Below, piece by piece: positions 47,647-57,869 of a DNA stretch of 64,000 nt. The DNA lies in NCBI GenBank assembly GCA_963722495.1, contig CAVRND010000030.1:49724-113723 (forward strand), in the 5' to 3' direction. Source of the stretch: Hyphomicrobium_A sp963722495 (GTDB lineage: Bacteria; Pseudomonadota; Alphaproteobacteria; Rhizobiales; Hyphomicrobiaceae). Below the pieces are notes generated by a model, which did no database searches, was not told the origin of the DNA, and saw nothing but the letters and a program-made list of their open reading frames with translations. Both the position numbers and the translations under genes were made by a program. Position 1 is the first letter of the stretch; each line of letters begins with the position of its first letter.

Positions 47647-48447
47647 ATGAACGAACCGAACGAACCGACTGAAATGACCTGGAGCGAAGCCACGCGGCTC
47701 GCGAACAAGACCGTCGTGCTGACGGGCATCGCTTCGGGTATCGGCCGCGCCACCGCGAATCAGTTCGCGGCTGCGGGAGCAACTGTTTATGGTGGAGACA
47801 TCAACGAGAAGGATGGCGCCGCGGCCGTCGAGGAGATCAAGCGCGCGGGCGGCAAGGCGTATTTCCTGCCTCTGGACCTCACCAAGGCGGAATCGATCGA
47901 TGCCTTCGTCGATGCGGTGAAACAGCGCAGCGGCGGCGCCATCGATATCATCGCCAGCATCGCGGGCTTCGATCGTATCGAGCCGTTCCTGAACAACACG
48001 CCGGATGTTTGGGACAAGATCATCGCCATCAACTTCGTCGGGCCGGTGCGCATGATCCAGCGATTGCTGCCCATTGTCATCGAGCGCGGCAAGCCAGCGA
48101 AGATCATCACTGTAGCAAGTGACGCAGGCCGCGTCGGCAGCACCGGCGAAACTTTCTACTCCGGCAGCAAGGGCGCCGTGATCGCCTTCACCAAGGCTCT
48201 GGCACGGGAGTCGGCCCGCTACGGCATCACTTGCAATTGCGTCGCTCCCGGGCCGACCGACACACCGTTGTTTACGGAAGCCATGGACGAAAAATTGCGC
48301 GGGGCGCTGATCAAGGCGATACCCCTGCGCCGTACGGCGAAGCCCTGGGAAATCGCGCATACCATCATGTTCTTCGCCTCCCCGGCGGCGAACTACATTA
48401 CCGGCCAGGTGATCAGCGTGAGCGGCGGTCTAACCATGCACGGGTGA
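47647..48447 (+). CDS. Short-chain dehydrogenase/reductase
   Basis: 266 residues, intact. VVLTGIASGIGRATANQFAAAGATVYGGDI, DIIASIAGFDRIEPFL (NNAG replaced by SIAG), VASDAGRVGSTGETFYSGSKGAV with YxxxK, and YITGQVISVSGGLTMHG. Likely 3-hydroxyacyl-CoA or alcohol dehydrogenase. The next gene starts immediately after its stop. Confidence 0.9.
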   Translation: MNEPNEPTEMTWSEATRLANKTVVLTGIASGIGRATANQFAAAGATVYGGDINEKDGAAAVEEIKRAGGKAYFLPLDLTKAESIDAFVDAVKQRSGGAIDIIASIAGFDRIEPFLNNTPDVWDKIIAINFVGPVRMIQRLLPIVIERGKPAKIITVASDAGRVGSTGETFYSGSKGAVIAFTKALARESARYGITCNCVAPGPTDTPLFTEAMDEKLRGALIKAIPLRRTAKPWEIAHTIMFFASPAANYITGQVISVSGGLTMHG

Positions 48448-48457
48448 GGTGAACGTC

Positions 48458-48823
48458 ATGCCCCAAATTCAACCCGAAATCGATTTCCAGAAGTTTCTCG
48501 AACAAGGCAGCTTCCGGATTCAGCGCAGCCGTAGCAGCGGACGGCACATCTTCTATCCGCGCGTCGCCGAGCCTGGGACCGGTTCAACCGATCTGGAATG
48601 GGTCGAAGCATCGGGTCGCGGCACGGTCTATTCGACCACGGTGATTCGTCAGAAACCGCCCACGCCAAACTACAACCTGGCGCTGGTCGACCTCGAAGAA
48701 GGTCCGCGAATGATGACTCGGGTCGAGGGCGTCGCGCCGGAGCAAGTGAAGATCGGCATGGCGGTGAAAGCGAAGATCGTGCGGGAAGACGAGCGCGCAC
48801 TGCTCGTGTTCGAACCCGCCTGA
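48458..48823 (+). CDS. DUF35-type OB-fold protein lacking its zinc ribbon
   Basis: About 121 residues from ATG 48458 (ATG 48449 also in frame). C-terminal OB fold: LEWVEASGRGTVYSTTVIRQKPPTPNYNLALVDLEEGPRMMTRVEG and VKIGMAVKAKIV. The N-terminal part (FRIQRSRSSGRHIFYPR) is where DUF35 proteins carry a four-cysteine zinc ribbon, but this protein has no cysteine at all. DUF35 partners usually bind thiolases or lipid-transfer-type aldolases; none is in the window. Confidence 0.86.
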   Translation: MPQIQPEIDFQKFLEQGSFRIQRSRSSGRHIFYPRVAEPGTGSTDLEWVEASGRGTVYSTTVIRQKPPTPNYNLALVDLEEGPRMMTRVEGVAPEQVKIGMAVKAKIVREDERALLVFEPA

Positions 48824-48850
48824 GCCAAGGCCCTCAGGATTGAAGCACGC

Positions 48851-49718
48851 ATGCTCGACTATCAAGCAGTCAAGAATTGGGACTTCGGCGATCTCAGCCA
48901 TAGCTACACGCAGCGTGACACGATGCTGTACGCGTTGGGTGTCGGTCTCGGCGCCGATCCCATGGATGCAGGTCAACTGCGTTTCGTGTTCGAGAAGGAT
49001 CTGCAGGCGCTGCCCTCCATGGTGGCGGTGCTCGGGACACCGGGCTTCTGGTGGCGCGATGCGCGTACGGGCGCCGATTGGGTGAAGCTCGTGCACGGCG
49101 AGCAGCGCATTCAGATCTTCCGGCCATTGCCGGTCGCAGCGACGCTGGTTGCGAAGAATCGCGTCGTATCTCTCAGCGACAAGGGTGCTGGCAAAGGCGC
49201 GATCGCCGTCATCGAGCGGGATATATATGAGTCTGGGAATACGCAGCCATTGGCGCGTACCACGCAGGTTACTTTCCTGCGCGGCGATGGCGGCTTCAGC
49301 GAGCGGTCCGGGAAGAGCGATGCCGGGCCCGAAGCCTTGCCGGGGGTTCCGGAGACTGCTCCTGACATTGAGCTTGAGTTGCCATCGCTGGAACAGGCGG
49401 CGCTGATCTATCGTTTGAGCGGCGACTACAATCCGCTGCACGCCGATCCTGAGGTTGCGCGCGCTGCAGGATTCACTCGGCCGATCCTGCATGGCTTGTG
49501 CACCTTCGGCATGGCGGCGCATGCCATCGTCAAGGCTTGCTGCGGATACGATGCTGCGCGAATCAAAGCGATGGCGGTCCGCTTCACCGGCGCCTGTGTA
49601 TCCCGGTGAGACGATCAAGTTCCAACTCTGGCGGCGCGATCAGAAAATGCACTTGCGTGCGCGCATCGACGCGCGTGACATCGTCGTGCTGAACAATGGA
49701 ATCGTCGAACTCAGCTGA
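48851..49718 (+). CDS. Enoyl-CoA hydratase 2 (double-hotdog, MFE-2 type; frameshifted near end)
   Basis: About 288 residues after repair of a shift near 49598. N-terminal half YTQRDTMLYALGVGLGADP; C-terminal half with the hydratase 2 motif GDYNPLHADPEVARAAGFTRPILHG (Asp and His catalytic), then AVRFTGPVYPGETIKFQLWR. Adds water to 2-enoyl-CoA to give (3R)-hydroxyacyl-CoA, matching the MFE-2-like SDR at 40.6 kb. Its end overlaps the CitE-like start. Confidence 0.88.
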
Positions 49719-50556
49719 CGGAATCGATCGCTCCGCAGCCGCGCCGGTCCGGGCGCGCTCTTATCTCTTTGTGCCGGCGACGCGACCGGATCGAATCGCC
49801 AAGGCGTTCGCCGCGGGTGCGGATGCTGTCATCGTCGATTTGGAAGATGCGGTCGCGCTCGATGCCAAAGATACGGCGCGAGCGGCACTGGCGAATGCGC
49901 TGAATCCTGAGCGGCCCGTCATCGTGCGAATCAACGCCGCAACTACGCCATGGTTCGCGGAAGATCTGCGACTCTGCCAAGCACCCGGTATCGCGGCGGT
50001 CATGCTGCCTAAAGCGGAATCGTCGACCGAGTTGCGTGAAGTGATCGACGGGATTGGCAGGACACTGCCGCTGTTTCCGCTGGTCGAGACGGCGCGAGGT
50101 CTGTGGAATGTCCTCGAGATCGCGCAGGCTCCTGGCGTGCAACGCCTGGCTTTCGGCACGATCGATTTTCAACTTGATCTGAGTCTCACGGGTGCGGGCC
50201 ACGAGGAATTGGCGCCGTTTCGAGCGCAACTCGTGCTTGCTTCACGAGTTGCCGGCGTACTGTCGCCCATCGATGGGCCCACCGCCACTTTCGATGACGC
50301 TCAAGCCGTGTGTGCGGACGCGTTGCGTGCGCGACGCGCGGGTTTCGGCGCCAAGCTGTGCATTCATCCGCAGCAGGTCAAGTGGGTTAACGAGAGTTTC
50401 ACGCCGAGCGTAGAGGAAACAACCTGGGCGAGGCGCATAGTAGCCGCAGTGCAGGCGGCGCAAGGCGGGGTGGTCGCGGTGGACGGCAAGATGGTCGACC
50501 GCCCGGTGCTGGCGCTGGCCGAGCAGATCCTCGCCCTGGCACGTGCCGATGTGTAG
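49696..50556 (+). CDS. CitE/HpcH-family acyl-CoA lyase (citramalyl/malyl-CoA lyase-like)
   Basis: 286 residues, intact. RSYLFVPATRPDRIAKAF, VIVDLEDAVALDAKDTAR (Mg-binding Glu/Asp), VMLPKAES, PLVETARGLWN and CIHPQQVKWVN are the HpcH/HpaI aldolase signature. Members split 3-hydroxyacyl-CoA by retro-aldol/Claisen cleavage to acetyl-CoA or propionyl-CoA plus a keto acid. Next to a mesaconyl-CoA-hydratase-like gene, it could provide thiolase-independent chain cleavage. Confidence 0.9.
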   Translation: MESSNSADGIDRSAAAPVRARSYLFVPATRPDRIAKAFAAGADAVIVDLEDAVALDAKDTARAALANALNPERPVIVRINAATTPWFAEDLRLCQAPGIAAVMLPKAESSTELREVIDGIGRTLPLFPLVETARGLWNVLEIAQAPGVQRLAFGTIDFQLDLSLTGAGHEELAPFRAQLVLASRVAGVLSPIDGPTATFDDAQAVCADALRARRAGFGAKLCIHPQQVKWVNESFTPSVEETTWARRIVAAVQAAQGGVVAVDGKMVDRPVLALAEQILALARADV

Positions 50557-50581
50557 ACTGTCGTTCTATTAATAGATCGTC

Positions 50582-50597
50582 GTTCATATATATGAAC
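50582..50597. promoter_or_regulatory. Island regulon operator overlapping a start codon
   Basis: GTTCATATATATGAAC, a perfect 16-bp palindrome containing the ATG of the next gene at 50592-50594. TATATA in the centre may be the -10 element of a promoter for a leaderless or near-leaderless message. Confidence 0.72.
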
Positions 50598-51440
50598 CTA
50601 GATGAGGAACTCAAAGATTGGGAAGGCAAGACCGAAACGCTGTCTGACGTGATCGCGTTGCCGCCGGTCCGCGCGCTGGCAGCACTACTCGATCGCAATC
50701 ATGAGTACCGGCCTGGCGATGAATTGCCGCTGCTGGCTCATTGGTTGAATTTCCTGCCAGCCGCGCACCAGTCGGAACTTGGCGAGGATGGTCATCCGCG
50801 ACGCGGCGGGTTTCTCCCACCCGTGTCATTGCCGCGGCGCATGTGGGCCGGCAGTCGCATCGAGTTTCATCGCACACTGCGCGTCGGCGACGAGGTCTCA
50901 CGCACTTCACGCATCGCTGCTGTGAACAGCAAGCAAGGTCGTTCGGGCTCGTTGGTCTTCGTTCGAATGACGCATGAGATCCGCAGTGGCGCATCTCTGG
51001 CGATCACGGAGGAACAGGACATCGTTTATCGCGATGCGCCGCAAGCCGGTAACGTGCAGACGCCCACGCCGGCTCCCGATGAGGCGGTCTGGAGGCGCGA
51101 GATTGTTCCCGATCCCGTATTGTTGTTTCGCTATTCGGCACTGACTTTCAACGCCCATCGAATTCACTACGACCGCCCGTACGCGACGCAGGTCGAGCAT
51201 TATCCAGGGCTGGTTGTTCATGGCCCGCTGATCGCCACGTTGCTGCTCGATCTGGTGTATCGCTCGATGCCTGCCGCGAAAGTGCGTCGTTTTTCGTTTC
51301 GCGCCGTCAGTCCACTGTTCGATGTCGCGCGTTTCTCCGTCTGCGGCAAACACGATGCAAAGGCGCCGGGAATGCTGCATCTGTGGGCGCAGGACGAGGC
51401 GGGTATGCTGGCCCTGGAAGCGCACGCGATGCTGGCGTGA
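50592..51440 (+). CDS. Mesaconyl-C4-CoA / itaconyl-CoA hydratase-like protein (FAS1-like dehydratase domain)
   Basis: 282 residues, intact. WEGKTETLSDVIALPPVRALAALLDR is the family N-terminus; LPRRMWAGSRIEFHRTLRVGDEVSRTSRI, then the hotdog core FRYSALTFNAHRIHYDRPYATQVEHYPGLVVHGPLIATLL with Asn-His-Tyr-Asp active-site segment. Related to Meh of the 3-hydroxypropionate cycle and Ich of itaconate degradation, acting next to CitE-type lyases. No Shine-Dalgarno is visible before the ATG. Confidence 0.88.
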   Translation: MNLDEELKDWEGKTETLSDVIALPPVRALAALLDRNHEYRPGDELPLLAHWLNFLPAAHQSELGEDGHPRRGGFLPPVSLPRRMWAGSRIEFHRTLRVGDEVSRTSRIAAVNSKQGRSGSLVFVRMTHEIRSGASLAITEEQDIVYRDAPQAGNVQTPTPAPDEAVWRREIVPDPVLLFRYSALTFNAHRIHYDRPYATQVEHYPGLVVHGPLIATLLLDLVYRSMPAAKVRRFSFRAVSPLFDVARFSVCGKHDAKAPGMLHLWAQDEAGMLALEAHAMLA

Positions 51441-51476
51441 TTGTCTTTGTAGAACCTTACTCACGAAAACTGCTGC

Positions 51477-52639
51477 ATGAAGTCGACCGACCAATACCAG
51501 GAGATCCGCGATGGGGTGCGCGCACTGTGCGCCCAATATCCGGATGAATACTTTCGCAAGCTGGATGAGCAGCGCGCTTATCCGGAAGGCTTCGTGAATG
51601 CGTTGACCGAGGCTGGCTGGCTGGCGGCGTTGATTCCGCAGGAGTACGGCGGCTCGGGGCTGGGGTTGACCGAGGCGTCGGTGATCATGGAAGAGATCAA
51701 TCGCTGCGGCGGCAATTCCGGCGCCGTGCCACGGGCAGATGTACAACATGGGCACTCTATTGCGTCACGGCTCCGAAGCGCAGAAGCGCGAAGTACCTGC
51801 CCGAAGATCGCCAGCGGCAAATTGCGTCTGCAGTCGATGGCGGTGACGGAGCCCACGACGGGCACCGACACGACCAAGCTCAAGACCACCGCGTCACGCC
51901 AGGGCGATCGTTACGTCGTCAACGGCCAGAAGGTCTGGATCTCACGCCTGCAGCATTCCGATCTCATGATCCTGCTGGCGCGTACCACGCCGGTGGTCAG
52001 GTGAGCCGAAAGTCCGAGGGCATGTCGATTTTCATCGTCGATCTGCACCAGGTCATCGGCAAGCGGCTTGTCGGTGCGGCCGATTCTCAACATGGTCAAT
52101 CACGAGACCAACGAGCTGTTCTTCGACAACCTGGAGATTCCCGCCGAGAACCTGATCGGCGAGGAGGGCAAGGGCTTCAAGTACATCCTCGACGGGCTTG
52201 AACGCGGAGCGCACGCTGATCGCGGCGGAGTGCATCGGCGACGGCTATTGGTTCGTCGAGCGGGCGGCCAAGTACGCCAACGAGCGCATCGTGTTCGACC
52301 GTCCGATCGGCAAGAACCAGGGCGTGCAGTTCCCGATCGCCGAGGCGTATATCGAGATCGAGGCGGCGAACCTGATGCGTTTCAAGGCGTGCGCGCTTGT
52401 TCGATGCGCATCAGCCGTGCGGGGCCGAAGCCAACATGGCGAAATACCTCGCGGCCAAGGCTTCGTGGGAAGCGGCCAATGTCTGCCTGCAGACGCACGG
52501 CGGTTTCGGCTTCGCCTGCGAGTTCGACGTCGAGCGGAAGTTTCGCGAGACGCGGCTGTATCAGGTGGCGCCGATTTCCACCAATTTGATTCTTTCCTAC
52601 ATCGCCGAGCATGTGCTCGGCCTGCCGCGCTCGTTTTGA
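51477..52639 (+). CDS. Acyl-CoA dehydrogenase (multiply frameshifted)
   Basis: About 388 residues across at least five frame changes (near 51725, 51785, 52000, 52075, 52200, 52400). ALTEAGWLAALIPQEYGGSGLGL; MAVTEPTTGTDTTKLKTTA and VVNGQKVWISR (FAD-binding sheet); NAERTLIAAECIGDGYWFVERAAKYANERIVFDRPIGKNQGVQFPIAEAY; QTHGGFGFACEFDVERKFRETRLYQVAPISTNLI. All dehydrogenase blocks survive in order, so errors rather than decay are likely. FAD enzyme making a 2-enoyl-CoA. Confidence 0.8.
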
Positions 52640-52692
52640 CCGTTGTGAATCCGAAGGATGAACAAAAGGAAATCCCGCGGGATAGGGTGCCT

Positions 52693-53876
52693 ATGCGTCC
52701 GTTGGAAGGAATGACCGTTGTCTCGATGGAGCATGCCATCGCGGCGCCGTTCTGCACTCGTCAGCTTGCAGACCAAGGCGCACGCGTCATCAAGATCGAG
52801 CGGCCGGGCAGCGGCGACTTCGCCCGCAGCTACGACGATCGAGTGCGCGGGCTCGCCTCGCATTTCGTGTGGATCAATCGTTCGAAGGAAAGCCTGACGC
52901 TGGATGTGAAGCATGCGGACGCAGCAGACATCCTCGACCGGTTGATCGCCAAGGCCGACGTGTTGGTGCAGAACTTGGGGCCCGGTGCGGCGGCACGGCT
53001 TGGACTGTCGTATCCGGCATTGCGGGAAAAGTACCCACGCCTGATCGTGTGCGACATCTCCGGCTACGGCGATTCCGGGCCTTATCGGGACAAGAAGGCG
53101 TACGACCTGTTGATTCAAAGCGAGTCCGGCATGTCTATCCATCACCGGCACTGCCTGAAGATCCTTGCAAGGCCGGCAACTCCATTGCGGATATCTCCGC
53201 CGGCATGTACGCGTACAGCAATATTCTGCTCGCGCTGCTGGCAGCGTGGCCGCACCGGCCGCGGCTGTCGCATCGATGTGTCACTGCTGGAAAGCATGAC
53301 GGAGTGGATGGGCTTTCCGCTGTACTACGCGTTCGAGGGCGCCGCGCCGCCGCCGCGAACGGGCGCAGCGCACGCGACGATCTATCCTTACGGGCCGTTT
53401 CCTGCCGGAGACGGCAAGGTGGTCATGCTGGGATTGCAGAATGAGCGTGAATGGAGCGCCTTCTGCGAAAAGGTGCTGCGGCAGCCGCAGCTTGCCGCCG
53501 AGGCGCGCTTCGGTTCCAACAAGCAGCGGGTCGCTGCGCGGGACGAGCTGTATGCATTGATCGTCGAGACATTCTCGAAGCTCACCGCCGAACAGGTCAG
53601 CGCACGGCTGGACGAGGCGCAGATCGCCAACGCGCGCGTGAATGAAATGCACGAGGTCTGGGCGCACGAGCAACTCAAGGCGCGCCAGCGCTGGGTGGAG
53701 GTGGACACTCCGGCCGGCGGAGATCCCCGCGCTGTTGCCGCCGGGTCTGCCGGAAGGATTCACACGCACGAATGGATCCGGTGCCGGCGCTCGGTGAGCA
53801 CACCGAAACGATACTTCGTGAACTTGGGTATGACCACGCGATGGTCGCGAAGCTGCGCGCGGAGCGCGCAATCTGA
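52693..53876 (+). CDS. CaiB/BaiF family CoA-transferase (frameshifted)
   Basis: About 394 residues starting MRPLEGMTVVSMEHAIAAPFCTRQLADQGARVIKIERPG. YDLLIQSESG carries the catalytic aspartate. A compensated double shift near 53150-53265 hides GNSIADISAGMYAYSNILLALL, and shifts near 53715 and 53790 precede the true end GEHTETILRELGYDHAMVAKLRAERAI (stop 53874-53876). Lies between two acyl-CoA dehydrogenase genes; transfers CoA to a pathway carboxylate. Confidence 0.83.
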
Positions 53877-53895
53877 ACAGGAAAGATTCGCCGCC

Positions 53896-54713
53896 ATGAG
53901 TTACGAACAGATTCTGTACAGCGTCAAAGACCGGATCGCCACGATCACGCTGCATCGGCCGGAGCAGCTCAATGCCTGGACCGACGTGATGTCGGAGGAG
54001 GTCTGGCAGGCGATGCATGCGGCCGACGCCGACGAAGACGTGCGCGTCATCGTGCTCACCGGCTCGGGCCGCGCCTTCTGCGCCGGCGGCGATGTAACAG
54101 GATTCAAGTCTGACGAATCCACGGCAGCTGATCGACAAGCTGCCGCGGCCGTACGACTTCAGCCGCCGCCCGGACTTCCAGAGTCGCGCGGCCTATTTTC
54201 CCTCATTGTCCAAACCTATCATCGCGATGTTGAACGGCGCGACCGCCGGCCTGGGGCTGGTGCACGCGTTGTTCTGCGATTTGCGCTTCGCGGCGGAAGA
54301 TGCGGTGCATCACCACTGCCTTCTCGCGCATTGGCCTCGCGTCCGAGTACGGCATGGCCTGGATTCTCAATCGCGTCGTCGGTCACGCGCAATGCGTTCG
54401 ATCTGCTGTTGTCGGCGCGCAAGGTCAAAGGGCAGGAAGCGCTGCGGCTGGGTCTCGTGAACAACATCTATCCGCAGGACGAACTTGTTGCAGCGACCTA
54501 CGCCTATGCGCGCGACCTGGCGGACTCGTGCTCGCCGCGCTCGCTGCGCGTGATGAAGCGTCAGCTTTGGGATCTGCCTTTTCAGACACTGCAGGAAGCG
54601 CGTCATGGCCGATAGCGACGGAGATGCTGGAGGCGAACGCATCGCGAGGACTTCAAGGAAGGCAAGCGCGCATTCATGGAGAAGCGCAAACCGAACTTCA
54701 CCGGCAAGATAAG
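53896..54713 (+). CDS. Crotonase-family protein (frameshifted)
   Basis: About 265 residues with shifts near 54115, 54300, 54380 and 54610. MSYEQILYSVKDRIATITLHRPEQLNAWTDVM; GSGRAFCAGGDVTGF; PIIAMLNGATAGLGLVHALFCDLRFAAEDA; AFSRIGLASEYGMAWILNRVVG; DFKEGKRAFMEKRKPNFTGK. The position of Glu144 reads Val and that of Glu164 Phe, so not a classical hydratase; SEYGMAW resembles 1,4-dihydroxynaphthoyl-CoA or carnityl-type members (weak inference). Confidence 0.78.
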
Positions 54714-54717
54714 TTCC

Positions 54718-55920
<1,203 letters not shown>

Positions 55921-57055
55921 ATGGACTTCAACTACAGCGAAGAGCAGCAAATGCTCGCCGACACGCTGGCGCGCTTCGTCGCGGACGCGTATCCGCTGGA
56001 CGCTCGTCGCAGACTCGTCGCAACCAAACCCGGATTCTCGCCCGATTACTGGCAGCAGTTTGCCGAGCTGGGTCTGCTGGGACTCAACGTTCCCGGAACA
56101 GTACGGAGGACTCAATGGCACGCCTGCGGATACGTTGATCGTCATGCAGGCATTCGGCCGCGGGCTGGTGCTCGAGCCGTATTTGTCGACGGCCGTGCTC
56201 GGCGTCGCGTTGCTCTCGATGGCCGGCAGCGAGCAGCAAAAATCGAATTGGTTGCCAGCCATCGCCGCGGGATCCAGACGAGTTGCACTCGCCACGCTGG
56301 AGCCTGAAGGCCGTTTCGATCTGTGGCAGATTGGAACGCGCGCAGGCCGCACAGCTGACGCCTTCATATTGAACGGTCGAAAATCAGTCGTCCTCCACGG
56401 CGATAGCGCCGACGCCCTGATCGTATCGGCGCGTACCAGCGGCGCGGCGGATGATCGCGGCGGCATCACATTGTTTCTGGTCGATGCACAGGCCGCCGGC
56501 GTCGGCATCAAGGGCTTTGCCAACATCGACGGGCAGCGTTCGGCGGAAGTGACCTTCGAGAATGTCACTCTGAGTGCGGGTGACGTGATCGCCGCCGTCG
56601 ATCAAGGTTATGAGCCGCTTGAGTTCGCCGTAGATACAGGCATCGCTGCACTGTGCGCCGAGGCGGTGGGGTGCATGGAGAAATTGCTCGAGATCACTGC
56701 CGAGTATTTGCGGACGCGCACCCAGTTCGGGCGCGCCATCGGCACTTTTCAGGCCCTGCAACATCGCATCGCGGACATGGCGATCGCGATCGAGCAAGCG
56801 CGTTCCGCGGCGTATCTCGCCGCAGCCCGAGTCAGTGAGCCCGACGCACTCGAGCGCCGCAAGGCCGTATCGGCGGCGAAGGCGCTCATCGGTCGATCCG
56901 GCCGCTATGTCGGCCAGCAGGCCGTCCAGTTGCACGGCGGCATGGGCATGACCGATGAGTTGGCCGTCGGCCATTATTTCAAGCGCCTCACGTGCATCGA
57001 CATGACGTGGGGGAATAGCGAACACCATATCGAACGGTATGGCGAGACGTTGTAG
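55921..57055 (+). CDS. Acyl-CoA dehydrogenase, second subunit of an adjacent pair (one frameshift)
   Basis: About 378 residues: MDFNYSEEQQMLADTLARFV; a shift near 56097 joins FAELGLLGLNVP to EQYGGLNGTPADTLIVMQAFGRGLVLEPYL; then LATLEPEGRFD, AEVTFENVTLSAG, EYLRTRTQFGRAIGTFQALQHRIADM and LHGGMGMTDELAVGHYFKRLT. Starts immediately after the preceding dehydrogenase. Known steroid and bile-acid acyl-CoA dehydrogenases of this type are alpha2beta2 heterotetramers encoded by adjacent genes; the same is inferred here. Confidence 0.85.
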
Positions 57056-57073
57056 CAGCGGATGGTAGTACCC

Positions 57074-57859
57074 ATGAGCGAAACCCCCGACGACATCCTG
57101 CAGGTCCGCTATGACGGCGCCATCGCCGTGCTGACCATGAACAACCCGAAGCGGTTGAACGCCTTCAACATGAAGATGCGCGAGACGATGTACGCGCGCT
57201 TGCTGGAGATCGAAGCCAACGACGATTGCCGCGCGATCGTGCTGACCGGCGCCGGCGGCAACCTTTGCGCGGGCGGCGACATCAGCGAGATGAAGCACCG
57301 CCGGGTCATCGAGGCGCGGCTGCGCATGGACTTGCCGACGCGAATCTTCAAAATGTTGGTCACGGGCCCGAAGCCGCTGATCGTCGCAGTCGAAGGCAAC
57401 TGCATGGGAGCGGGCGTCTCGTTCGTAGCGGCAAGCGACTACGCGGTCGCGGCTTCAGATGCGAAATTCGGCTGCGCCTTCATCAAGGTCGGCTTGATGC
57501 CGGACGTCGGCGCCATCTGGTCGCTGCCCAGGAAGATCGGCCATCGCAAGGCTATGGAGCTGTGCGCGCTGGCAGAGCACTTCGATGCGCAGGAAGCGTT
57601 ACGGCTCGATCTGGTGAACAAGCTCTGCGAGCCTGGACAGGCGTTGCAGGAAGCCATCGAGATTGCGAAGCGCTTTGCGAAAAATCCCCCGGTCGCGATG
57701 GCCTTGATGAAGGCGGCGCTGAACATCGGCAACGACTCGTTGGACCAGGCCGTGAACACCGAGGTCAACTTTCAGTCGGTGCTGATGCACACCGCGGACT
57801 TCGATGAAGCCGCGAAGGCGTTCCTGGAAAAACGCAAACCGAATTTCACCGGCAATTGA
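57074..57859 (+). CDS. Crotonase-family protein with altered active site
   Basis: 261 residues from ATG 57074, intact. GAGGNLCAGGDISEM; GNCMGAGVSFVAASDYAVAASDAKFGCAFIKVGLMPDVGAIWSL. Glu144 is Ser and Glu164 is Phe, while PDVGA provides an Asp in the position used by dienoyl-CoA isomerase and dehalogenase-like members. Last gene of the rightward operon, ending FLEKRKPNFTGN like its paralogue at 53.9-54.7 kb. Confidence 0.87.
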   Translation: MSETPDDILQVRYDGAIAVLTMNNPKRLNAFNMKMRETMYARLLEIEANDDCRAIVLTGAGGNLCAGGDISEMKHRRVIEARLRMDLPTRIFKMLVTGPKPLIVAVEGNCMGAGVSFVAASDYAVAASDAKFGCAFIKVGLMPDVGAIWSLPRKIGHRKAMELCALAEHFDAQEALRLDLVNKLCEPGQALQEAIEIAKRFAKNPPVAMALMKAALNIGNDSLDQAVNTEVNFQSVLMHTADFDEAAKAFLEKRKPNFTGN

Positions 57860-57869
57860 CGTCGGGCGA

